This document shows, one piece after another, positions 8,220 through 16,690 of a stretch of DNA of 30,833 nucleotides (within the stretch, counting starts at the first letter, position 1; each line of letters begins with the position of its first letter). Below the pieces are notes generated by a model. The model saw nothing but the letters and a program-made list of their open reading frames with translations. It was not told where the DNA came from and searched no databases. This stretch comes from Cyrtobacter comes (GTDB taxonomy: Bacteria; Pseudomonadota; Alphaproteobacteria; Rickettsiales; Midichloriaceae). Both the position numbers and the translations under genes were made by a program. Location of the stretch: assembly GCF_034470605.1 (NCBI RefSeq), contig NZ_JARGYT010000003.1, positions 1 to 30,833 of the forward strand. Reading direction: 5' to 3'.

Positions 8220-11200
8220 ATGAATCATTTTATGACAAAGAACAGATCGTATTTAGGTCAGCTATTCCAGGACAAAAATACAAAAACTTTAAGTATTGCC
8301 CAGACTATATACATGATGACTCAAAGCGATCAGCTAAAATCTTTGGATCCGGAGTGCGTAAAGCAAAGTGTAGAAAATCTTTCTAAGCTTATAGAAAGCG
8401 AGAATAGTTGGGAGATAGATATACTTGATACCTGTGACAGGGCCGTTATTACTATCTTGAATAAAAATATTCCATTCTTAGTGGAATCAGTAGGCAATGA
8501 GCTAAAAAATCACTCAATTGATGTAGATCTTGCTGTTCATCAGCTTGTAAGTATACGCAAATCTAACAATGAGGTGACATTATCACCAGTTGAAAACTGT
8601 ACGGCTACACATCTTATAACACAATTTTTTATAAATAAGGGGTCTATATTACCTAGCAAAAAACTATTAATTCAAGCAATAGAAAAGGTATTGAGTTGTA
8701 TAAGTTTTGCTGTAGGAGATTGGAAATCCATGCTAGAAAAAGCAGAATATTGCGCCAATTCTATACCAGAAAACCAAAATATTTTATTTGAAACCTCAGG
8801 CTTCTTAAAATGGTTAATAGATAACAATTTTATATTCTTGGGATACGCAAAACTTGAAGAAAGACCTGATAAATTTATATATGATAAGTCTGAAGTTCTT
8901 GGCGTCCTGAAAGCTGATACATATAAAGATGAAGAAATACCATTTGTAAAATGCCAAAACGGAGTAATACATCTGCAAAAATCTGAAAGCAGGTCCGTTG
9001 TGCACAGAACGGCACATATGAATTGCATATATTTGAAGAGAGATGAGAAAAATATAGATATGTTTATGGGCTTTTTTACGTCCTCTGTGTATTATCAGAG
9101 CGTGCGTGAAATACCAATGATACGTAGGAAGGTTTCAAATATCTTTGAAAAATATGGATATCCAGAAGCAAGCCATAATGCAAAAGAACTAATCACTGCG
9201 CTTGAAAACTTCCCTAGAAGTGATCTTATACGCTCCCCCGAAGATGAATTATATGAAATTGCATCTGCAGTTGTTGCATTATCATTAGTGCCTGGTGTTA
9301 GGGTATTTGTAAGACCAGAAGCTCAGGATAGGTTCGTTACATGTATGATCTTCATGCCTAGAACGCAGTTTAGATCTGATATAATTAATACAATATGCGC
9401 TATCTTGAGTGAACAAATAAATGGTACCATCTCAAGACATTATATACACATAGGAGATTCGAATATAGCAAGAATTCAGATAACTATAAAAACTGACCAA
9501 ACACACAGAAAAGCCTTTGACAGAAAAAAAATAGAACACCTTGTTAGTAATGCGGTTAGCTCATGGCATGATGGACTATTAGCTGAGTTAAAGAAAAAGC
9601 TCAACTCTCAAGATGTGGATGGTTTATTTTTTAAGTACAAGGATGCTTTTGATATAAAATATACGCATACATTCGAGCTAGATGAGACAGTATGTGATAT
9701 AAAAATGATAGAGCTTGCACTAAAAGAGCAAGATGTGAAATTTAGTATAACTAAATCCAAAGAGCGCGGCTGTAAGTTTTTTGGTTTGAAAATTTATTCC
9801 CCTAAGTTTGCACTCCACCTTTCTTCGATGCTTCCTTTGCTCGAAAATATGGGGTTTTTCGTTGCAGACACATCAACATTTCGCGTTGAACTTATTGATG
9901 AAGAAAACTTCTTCATACACTCATTCAGGCTCTGTGTATCGGATTCCATGAAGGTTTCTATAATGTTCACTAATGAATTGAAATGTAATTTAGAGGAGGC
10001 ATTCTCTCTGGCATTCAAGAGAAAAATAGAAAATGATAAATTTAATTCATTAATTCTCTCAACGGGCGTAGGCTGGAGACAAGCTCTTATTATGCGCGCT
10101 TATTGCAAATATTTTAAACAGATTAATTTTAAATATAGCGAAAGCGCTGTTATTACCGCATTATTAGAAAATCCACTCACATCTACAAAACTTATGCAAC
10201 TCTTTGAAGCTAAGTTTTCATTAGATAACAGTAAGGATATAAAACCTATAGTTGCAGAGGCAGCCGTTATGCTGAAAAAAATAACAAGTATAGAACATGA
10301 TAGAGTTTTACGCCTTTATCTCAGCCTAATTTTAGCCACAAAAAGAACTAACTACTACAAAAAAAATAATAACGGTGAATCTGAGGAATTCCTTTCATTT
10401 AAAATCCGCTCACGTGAAGTAAATGAGATACCAGACCCAAAGCCTTTTATGGAGATATTCATTTATGCTGTAGATTTTGAGGCAATACACCTAAGGGGCG
10501 GCAGAATTGCTAGGGGTGGAATTAGGTGGTCTGATAGAGCTGAGGATTTTAGAACTGAAATACTTGGTCTTGTAAAAGCTCAAATCACCAAAAATTGTAT
10601 TATAATTCCCGTTGGGTCAAAAGGCGGCTTTATATTGAAAAAACCAAAACTTAGTTATGGCAGCAATGATTTTTATAAAGAGGGAATCAAACAGTATAGA
10701 AACTTTTTAAACGGTGTGCTTGGAATAACAGATAATATAGTTGATGATAAGATATCGCCACCTGTGATGGTTAAAAGATATGATGATGATGATCCTTATT
10801 TAGCTGTTGCTGCCGATAAAGGAACCGCTACATTTTCTGACTATGCAAATGAAATTTCTGCAGCACATAATTTTTGGTTAGGTGATGCGTTTGCATCCGG
10901 TGGCTCCGCTGGGTATGATCATAAAAAAATAGCTATAACAGCTAGGGGCTCTTGGATCTCAGCAGAAAATCATTGCAATGCTTTTCATTTAAATATTAAT
11001 AACCAAGATTTTACCGCAGTCGGAGTAGGCGATATGTCTGGGGATGTATTTGGAAATGGGCTCCTACTTTCAAAACACTTTAAGCTCATAGCCGCATTTA
11101 ATCATCAACATATTTTTATTGATCCAAAACCAGATCCAGCATCATCATTTAGGGAAAGGTCTAGATTATTTGAAATGAAAGGATCAAAATGGACAGATTA

Positions 11201-12863
11201 CTCTAAGGATTCAATCTCAAAAGGTGGTGGCGTATTTGAAAGATCACTAAAATCTATAAGTATCTCAAAAGAGATACAAGAAGCACTTATTATAGAGGCG
11301 GATGAACTTTCTCCAGATGATTTGATTAAGGCAATATTAAAAGCACCGGTTGATTTATTCTGGTGTGGGGGGATAGGTACATATATTAAATCTAGCGAAG
11401 AATCTAATGAAAACATTGGAGATAGGGCGAATGATTCACTAAGAATCAATGGTAAAGATCTAAGATGCAAAGCTGTTGCAGAGGGGGCTAATCTTGGCTT
11501 TACACAACGCGGCAGAATAGAATATGCAAGAAATGGCGGTGGCATCAATACTGATTTTATAGACAACTCAGCTGGCGTAAGTTGCTCTGATAGGGAAGTT
11601 AATATAAAAATTGCCTTGGAACGCGCAATGAGGAACGCTTCTCTAAATCTAAGTGAGCGGAATAAGCTTCTTGCTAGAATGACAAATGAGGTTGCGGAAC
11701 TCGTATTACAAGATAATAAGAGACAGAACTTCTTATTATCCGTGGAAGAAAATTGGGGAAAAAATAGAATTTACGAACATGGATGGCTAATGAAAAACTT
11801 GGAGCAAAGAAAAGAGCTAGATAGAAAAATAGAGTTTTTGCCTGAAAATGACAAATTGTATGAAATAGCGTCAAAATATAAATCGCTTTCAAGACCGGAG
11901 ATAGCAGTGTTGATCGCATATGCGAAAAATACTGCTATAGAAAGCTTATCTGGAACCAATTTTGGAAAAGATGAGTATTATCTAAAACACGTTGTAGCTT
12001 ACTTCCCTTCTGAAATGAGGGAAAAATTTGCAAATGAGATAGAATCGCACAAGCTATATAACGAAATACTTGCAACAATCTTGGTGAATAGCTTTGTGAA
12101 TATAATGGGATGCTGCCTATTTCATCAATTACTTGATAATGGTGAGGCGCCTATTAACATAATCAAGGCATTTGTGTTTATTCTAGAGATATTTGATGCT
12201 AAAAACATAATAGAGTCTATTTATGCCTCAGAATTGAAATTAGCAGAAAAAATACATCTATTTTTGAAATTAAGATCTATCTTCGAGCGTAATATAGAAT
12301 TTTTGCTTAAAAATAAGGAGTCTCACCTCTTAAACAATCTACCTACTTTACTTTTAAAAGCAAAAGACACATCTGTTGAAATTCAAAAAACAACAGATCT
12401 AGAGAAAGTAGATCTAAATTTCGAAATTGCACAGAATATAAGCAAAAGCTTAAGCTTAGTGTATTCATGCCGCTACTTACCTGATATCTGCGCCATAAAT
12501 GAAGAACTTGCTTGTGGTGTTACAGTCGCCTCAAAAGTCTATGGCCTTATCTCTGAAATTTTACATATAGACAGGATCTCTAATTATCATTTGAACTCCT
12601 CATCTTCAAATAATATAGAATCTGAAGCTATGAAGGATCTAATTACTCAAATTGATGAAATTCGGATACTAATAGTAAGACTAGTGTTGAAAAAATTAAA
12701 AGATGAAAAGAGCATCTCTCTAATTGAATTAAAAAAATTATTTGATATGCAAAAATTATCTAAGTATGAAAAGTTCCTTGATGAGATACATAACTTTGAC
12801 AATGTAAGCTCTGTGTTGACACTCATTGCAAAGTCCTTAAAAGAGTTACTAAATTCGTTTTAA
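8220..12863 (+). CDS. gdhB: NAD-specific glutamate dehydrogenase, large (Bac_GDH) type
   Basis: It oxidatively deaminates glutamate to 2-oxoglutarate with NAD+, feeding host-derived amino acids into the TCA cycle. At 1547 residues it is close to the usual ~1600 of this giant class, which is distinct from the ~450-residue GDHs. A long regulatory N-terminal half precedes the catalytic core at about residues 755-1130. Visible core motifs are GGRIARGGIRWSDRAEDF, the substrate-lysine region PVGSKGGFILKK, VAADKGTATFSDYANEIS, the Rossmann-type GVGDMSGDVFGNG, WCGGIGTYIK and AEGANLGFTQRGR. The C-terminal helical region is typical. The frame is uninterrupted. ATG 8220 is the first start, and ATG 8232 is a possible alternative. 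There is no clear Shine-Dalgarno, as for most genes here. holC follows after 11 bp. Confidence 0.95.
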   Translation: MNHFMTKNRSYLGQLFQDKNTKTLSIAQTIYMMTQSDQLKSLDPECVKQSVENLSKLIESENSWEIDILDTCDRAVITILNKNIPFLVESVGNELKNHSIDVDLAVHQLVSIRKSNNEVTLSPVENCTATHLITQFFINKGSILPSKKLLIQAIEKVLSCISFAVGDWKSMLEKAEYCANSIPENQNILFETSGFLKWLIDNNFIFLGYAKLEERPDKFIYDKSEVLGVLKADTYKDEEIPFVKCQNGVIHLQKSESRSVVHRTAHMNCIYLKRDEKNIDMFMGFFTSSVYYQSVREIPMIRRKVSNIFEKYGYPEASHNAKELITALENFPRSDLIRSPEDELYEIASAVVALSLVPGVRVFVRPEAQDRFVTCMIFMPRTQFRSDIINTICAILSEQINGTISRHYIHIGDSNIARIQITIKTDQTHRKAFDRKKIEHLVSNAVSSWHDGLLAELKKKLNSQDVDGLFFKYKDAFDIKYTHTFELDETVCDIKMIELALKEQDVKFSITKSKERGCKFFGLKIYSPKFALHLSSMLPLLENMGFFVADTSTFRVELIDEENFFIHSFRLCVSDSMKVSIMFTNELKCNLEEAFSLAFKRKIENDKFNSLILSTGVGWRQALIMRAYCKYFKQINFKYSESAVITALLENPLTSTKLMQLFEAKFSLDNSKDIKPIVAEAAVMLKKITSIEHDRVLRLYLSLILATKRTNYYKKNNNGESEEFLSFKIRSREVNEIPDPKPFMEIFIYAVDFEAIHLRGGRIARGGIRWSDRAEDFRTEILGLVKAQITKNCIIIPVGSKGGFILKKPKLSYGSNDFYKEGIKQYRNFLNGVLGITDNIVDDKISPPVMVKRYDDDDPYLAVAADKGTATFSDYANEISAAHNFWLGDAFASGGSAGYDHKKIAITARGSWISAENHCNAFHLNINNQDFTAVGVGDMSGDVFGNGLLLSKHFKLIAAFNHQHIFIDPKPDPASSFRERSRLFEMKGSKWTDYSKDSISKGGGVFERSLKSISISKEIQEALIIEADELSPDDLIKAILKAPVDLFWCGGIGTYIKSSEESNENIGDRANDSLRINGKDLRCKAVAEGANLGFTQRGRIEYARNGGGINTDFIDNSAGVSCSDREVNIKIALERAMRNASLNLSERNKLLARMTNEVAELVLQDNKRQNFLLSVEENWGKNRIYEHGWLMKNLEQRKELDRKIEFLPENDKLYEIASKYKSLSRPEIAVLIAYAKNTAIESLSGTNFGKDEYYLKHVVAYFPSEMREKFANEIESHKLYNEILATILVNSFVNIMGCCLFHQLLDNGEAPINIIKAFVFILEIFDAKNIIESIYASELKLAEKIHLFLKLRSIFERNIEFLLKNKESHLLNNLPTLLLKAKDTSVEIQKTTDLEKVDLNFEIAQNISKSLSLVYSCRYLPDICAINEELACGVTVASKVYGLISEILHIDRISNYHLNSSSSNNIESEAMKDLITQIDEIRILIVRLVLKKLKDEKSISLIELKKLFDMQKLSKYEKFLDEIHNFDNVSSVLTLIAKSLKELLNSF

Positions 12864-12874
12864 GTACACTCTTA

Positions 12875-13321
12875 GTGGAAGTATCAGTTTATATTTTAGA
12901 TACACTTTCGAAAACAAAAGCCATGTTCAAACTTATAGAAAAGGTTCTGGAACATGGCTCGATTAGGGCTGTATTGTTATGCAGTAGCCGAGATGAGATG
13001 CTGATGCTTGATGATTTATTATGGTCATATTCAAGCATCTCTTTTATACCTCATTCTAATATAGAGGATGAAGCTATCTACCAAGATAACAGCAAGATAA
13101 TCGTTACAAATACTTTGGATGGATATGATAATGGCTTTGAAGTGCTTTTTTCCTGGAATAACATATTAGAAGTCACGTCACGCAGTTACAAAAAAGTAAT
13201 ATTTATGTATGAAGCTACTCAACAAGAATATGCACGGCTTCATATAGATACCCTCTCATCTAAAAGCGAGATATCACTTAGGATTTTTAAAGAAAGTGGT
13301 GGCAGCTGGTCTAGATTATGA
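12875..13321 (+). CDS. holC: DNA polymerase III chi subunit (HolC)
   Basis: The 148-residue protein resembles the chi subunit of the clamp-loader complex, which links it to single-strand DNA-binding protein. Supporting features are the N-terminal VSVYILDTLSKTKAMFKLIEKV, the middle DDLLWSYSSISFIPHS (the typical LW...FIPH signature) and the alternating beta/alpha pattern. The start is GTG at 12875. No ATG lies before codon 17, and starting there would remove the first conserved strand. It follows gdh by 11 bp and is probably co-transcribed. The family is poorly conserved, so this call rests on the FIPH region and on size. Confidence 0.8.
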   Translation: MEVSVYILDTLSKTKAMFKLIEKVLEHGSIRAVLLCSSRDEMLMLDDLLWSYSSISFIPHSNIEDEAIYQDNSKIIVTNTLDGYDNGFEVLFSWNNILEVTSRSYKKVIFMYEATQQEYARLHIDTLSSKSEISLRIFKESGGSWSRL

Positions 13322-13546
13322 ATCAATTTGCATAAACAGATAATCAATAGAACTTGGTGAATTATTGTAACCAAGCTATTCGCACCTAAATATCTATATT
13401 TATAGCATGATTATATGATGTTATACATAATATCACTTGTAACGATTATAATTATGATGTAGTAGTCTGCCTGAAATAGTTATTTGTATATCAGATGCTA
13501 TATGGCATTTTTAGCCACTCCATACATTAAATATTATTAGAAAAAC

Positions 13547-14683
13547 ATGGACACTAACTTGATAGAGAGGCACTTGTCTTTTGATGATGTACTACTCGTT
13601 CCTCAGGAATCTAACATACTTCCAAATGAAGTTAGTTTAAAAACAAAATTAACTAAAAATATAACACTCAATATACCAATAATGTCTGCAGCTATGGATA
13701 CAGTTACAGACTCCAATATGGCAATTGCTGTCGCCCTCTCTGGTGGTATTGGAACAATCCATCGCAATTTTGCCATTGAGGAGCAATCTCAGCAAGTTAT
13801 GATGGTAAAACAGTTTCAAGTTAATCATAACGAACATCAAGATGCTCTTTTGGATAATTCAGAAAGACTACGTGTGGCAGCCGCTATTGGAACAAGCAAT
13901 GATGATATAGTGCGCGCTGAGAAGTTGATAGAAGCTGGAGCTGATGTAATAGTTGTAGATACAGCACATGGACATTCTACAAAGGTTTTAAAAATAATAA
14001 AAACCATTAAGGAAGTCCTTGGTAATATAGCTATTATTGCTGGCAATATAGCTACTGAAAGTGCAGCATATTACTTAATAGAAGCTGGAGTTGAGGCTGT
14101 AAAAGTTGGAATAGGGCCTGGATCCATCTGCACAACACGAATTATCTCTGGTGTTGGCGTTCCACAGTTCTCTGCAATACAGGCAGTTGCTAAAGCGTGC
14201 ACTGCTTCTAATGTTACACTAATTGCAGACGGAGGTATAAAGGGTTCAGGTGATATAGCAAAGGCCATAGGAGCTGGGGCAGATTTAGTGATGATAGGCT
14301 CACTCCTTGCTGGAACCGATGAAAGCCCTGGTAACATTATAGATATCGATGGAAAAAAATACAAATATTATAGGGGAATGGGCTCATTGGGAGCTATAAA
14401 GGCCGGCGCACATGATAGATATTCTCAGAGCGATAAGGTTAAAAGCGGTAAATTTGTACCTGAGGGTGTTGAAGGCTATACATCCTATAAAGGCAGCACA
14501 GCTGATGTAATCTATTATCTGTTAGGTGGGTTGAGATCCGCAATGGGTTATACAGGAAAAGCTGATATAGAGAACATGAAGGGAAAGTGTAAATTTGTTC
14601 AAATAACCACTTCTGGAATCAAGGAAAGTCACGTACATAGCTTAAATTCTTTTAAAGATGCACCAAATTATACCTCTAGTTAA
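13547..14683 (+). CDS. guaB: IMP dehydrogenase lacking CBS domains
   Basis: It converts IMP to XMP with NAD+, the committed step to GMP. The 378 residues hold the TIM-barrel catalytic domain: FDDVLLVPQES (11-22), PIMSAAMDTVTD (45-56), the catalytic loop GIGPGSICTTRIISGVGVPQ with Cys195, DGGIKGSGDIAKA, the GMGSLGA segment and the flap region FVPEGVEGYTSYKG. Ordinary bacterial IMPDH is ~485 residues with two CBS domains inserted after GGIGIIH-type sequence. Here GGIGTIHRNFAIEEQSQQV runs after about 25 residues straight into ERLRVAAAIGT, so the CBS pair is missing. GMP reductase also lacks CBS, but PEGVEG and the GGLRSAMGYTG ending fit IMPDH. guaA follows after 8 bp. The 225 bp upstream contain no other gene. 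Confidence 0.93.
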   Translation: MDTNLIERHLSFDDVLLVPQESNILPNEVSLKTKLTKNITLNIPIMSAAMDTVTDSNMAIAVALSGGIGTIHRNFAIEEQSQQVMMVKQFQVNHNEHQDALLDNSERLRVAAAIGTSNDDIVRAEKLIEAGADVIVVDTAHGHSTKVLKIIKTIKEVLGNIAIIAGNIATESAAYYLIEAGVEAVKVGIGPGSICTTRIISGVGVPQFSAIQAVAKACTASNVTLIADGGIKGSGDIAKAIGAGADLVMIGSLLAGTDESPGNIIDIDGKKYKYYRGMGSLGAIKAGAHDRYSQSDKVKSGKFVPEGVEGYTSYKGSTADVIYYLLGGLRSAMGYTGKADIENMKGKCKFVQITTSGIKESHVHSLNSFKDAPNYTSS

Positions 14684-14691
14684 TAATATTT

Positions 14692-16245
14692 ATGACAACA
14701 GATAAAGTTCTAATATTGGATTTTGGATCACAACTTACACAATTAATTGCAAAAAGAATAAGAGGTGCTGGTGTATACTCGCAGATCATGCCATGCTCAT
14801 CCACAGAAGAAGAAATTAGGAACTTCAAGCCAAAGGCCATAATTCTCTCTGGCTCCCCATCTTCCGTTTATGAAGAAGGAGCGCCGTCTATTCCAGATAT
14901 AGTATTTTCACTAAATATACCTGTGCTTGGTATATGTTATGGTCAACAGGCAATGTGTAATGCTTTTGGAGGTGAAATAAGAGCAGGAACAAAAAAAGAA
15001 TTTGGCAAAACAAGCATTAAAATAATAAAAAATTCCCCTATATTTGAAGATATATGGAGTATTGGAAATAGTTATGATGTATGGATGAGCCATGGTGATT
15101 GTATCACCAATCTCCCGCATTGTTTTGAAGTATTAGCAGTTTCTGATAATTCACCATTTGCAATTATAGCAGATAAGAAAAGAAAACTTTATGGGGTACA
15201 ATTCCATCCAGAAGTTGTGCATACACCACAAGGTGATTTATTTATAAGTAATTTTGTAACAAAAGTAGCGCAATGTAGGCCAGAGTGGAAGATGAATACT
15301 TTTATGGAGGAGGAGATCTCATATATACAAAAAAAAGTAGGTAACGAAAAGGTTATTTGTGCTATTTCTGGTGGAGTAGATTCATCAGTTGTGGCAGCAC
15401 TTATGAGTAGAGCTATTGGCAAGAATTTATACTGTATTTTTGTAGATAATGGGTTATTAAGAAAGAATGAAGCAGTAGAAGTAGAAAACACATTAAGCTC
15501 TAATTTCGATTTTAAGTTGATTCATGTTAACGCAAGTAAAATCTTTCTAGATGCATTGAAAGGAGTAGTAGATCCTGAGGAAAAAAGGAAAATAATTGGC
15601 AAGGTATTTATAGAAACCTTCAATTCAGAGATAAAAAAAATAGGTGATGTGAAATATTTAGCCCAGGGGACAATTTACCCGGATATAATAGAATCTGTAT
15701 CTATATCAGGCGGCAAAGCCGTGACAATAAAATCTCATCATAATGTTGGTGGATTACCAGAAAATATGCATGGCCTGACCCTTATAGAGCCTTTGAAATT
15801 TTTGTTTAAGGATGAAGTAAGAATTCTCGCCAAGGAATTAGGTATACCAAACTCAATATATGAGCGTCATCCATTTCCAGGCCCAGGTCTTGCTATTAGA
15901 ATTATAGGAGATGTTAATGAGGAAAAGTGCAATTTGCTAAGAGAAGCCGATTTTATTTTCATAGAAGAATTAAAAAATTCTGGCCTATACAATGATGTAT
16001 GGCAGGCTTATGCAGCACTTTTACCAGTTAAAAGCGTTGGTGTTATGGGTGATGCGAGAACTTACCAAAGTACCTGCGTACTAAGGGCCGTCACATCTTC
16101 GGATGGTATGAGCGCGGATTATGCTCAGCTACCTCATGAATTTTTAGGCAGAGTAGCCCGTAGAATAGTGAACGAAGTCAACGGAATAAACAGGGTATTT
16201 TATGATATCACTTCTAAACCACCAGCCACAATAGAATTAGAGTAA
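14692..16245 (+). CDS. guaA: GMP synthase (glutamine-hydrolysing)
   Basis: It aminates XMP to GMP using glutamine and ATP. At 517 residues it is of normal length. The N-terminal class I glutamine amidotransferase carries the triad C82 (LGICYGQQAM), H172 and E174 (VQFHPEVVHT). The ATP pyrophosphatase domain has its P-loop SGGVDSS at 226-232, then LAQGTIYPDIIES and SHHNVGGLP. The C-terminal dimerisation domain ends in the expected TSKPPATIELE. The gene is in an operon with guaB (8-bp gap) and ends at a strong hairpin 20 bp downstream. It is intact with nothing unusual. Confidence 0.97.
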   Translation: MTTDKVLILDFGSQLTQLIAKRIRGAGVYSQIMPCSSTEEEIRNFKPKAIILSGSPSSVYEEGAPSIPDIVFSLNIPVLGICYGQQAMCNAFGGEIRAGTKKEFGKTSIKIIKNSPIFEDIWSIGNSYDVWMSHGDCITNLPHCFEVLAVSDNSPFAIIADKKRKLYGVQFHPEVVHTPQGDLFISNFVTKVAQCRPEWKMNTFMEEEISYIQKKVGNEKVICAISGGVDSSVVAALMSRAIGKNLYCIFVDNGLLRKNEAVEVENTLSSNFDFKLIHVNASKIFLDALKGVVDPEEKRKIIGKVFIETFNSEIKKIGDVKYLAQGTIYPDIIESVSISGGKAVTIKSHHNVGGLPENMHGLTLIEPLKFLFKDEVRILAKELGIPNSIYERHPFPGPGLAIRIIGDVNEEKCNLLREADFIFIEELKNSGLYNDVWQAYAALLPVKSVGVMGDARTYQSTCVLRAVTSSDGMSADYAQLPHEFLGRVARRIVNEVNGINRVFYDITSKPPATIELE

Positions 16246-16264
16246 TTTGATCTATTAAATAGTG

Positions 16265-16313
16265 TACTAAAAGTTAAGCTGTACATGTATAGCTTAACTT
16301 TTAGTATATTTTG
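16265..16313 (+). terminator. Terminator after guaA
   Basis: A perfect 16-bp inverted repeat (TACTAAAAGTTAAGCT and its complement, 16265-16280 and 16291-16306) with a 10-nt loop is followed by TATATTTTG. The U-tract is short, but the stem is very stable and starts 20 bp past the guaA stop. Confidence 0.75.
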
Positions 16314-16346
16314 CTCGCTTTACATGCAAAACTCATATACAGCAAA

Positions 16347-16405
16347 TAGCCATTTAGGCTAAATTAGCATAGGTGGTATCTATACCACTTCAAATAAAAC
16401 AACTG
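16347..16405 (+). repeat. R1 repeat copy C (short form)
   Basis: It starts TAGCCATTTAGGCTAAATTAG and ends TTCAAATAAAACAACTG. The inner core is reduced to the palindrome GTGGTATCTATACCAC, so this copy is about 59 bp rather than 75-102. Confidence 0.65.
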
Positions 16406-16690
16406 TCATAAAATCAATAAATCGATCTTCAGCATTCAATTCATTTGCCATTTCCACTTTTGACATTTTGATCATACAAATATTTCACAGCAATTCTATA
16501 TAATTCATATTATTAGCCGCTCAACATAAACAACCTAAAATTTTCATATAGGCAAAATAAAAACTATATTGATTATAGGCATGTACAACTATAGGTTTAT
16601 AGTAGTCTACCAAGACTTGAAAAACTGCTGAAATATAGTCTGTTTTTCAGGCTCTTGTTTAATGTATATGTTGTTTTTTAGATTTATTAT
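16406..16690. other. Leader region of the flagellin-like gene
   Basis: The stretch contains one inverted repeat, TGAAAAAC at 16618-16625 and GTTTTTCA at 16642-16649 with a 16-nt loop, 41 bp before the start codon. No sigma-28-type flagellar promoter (TAAA...GCCGATAA) is visible, and I could not assign a confident sigma-70 promoter. No gene was found. Confidence 0.4.

Noticed and set aside
13322..13546. Possible terminator or RNA in the holC-guaB gap (CTTGGT...ACCAAG stem; ATGC...GCAT then TTTTT)
   Set aside because: Stems are 4-6 bp, loops are long and no T-tract follows the better one. There is no resemblance to a known purine riboswitch or tRNA.
16406..16690. Flagellar sigma-28 promoter before the flagellin-like gene
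   Set aside because: No TAAA-N15-GCCGATAA-like sequence is present.
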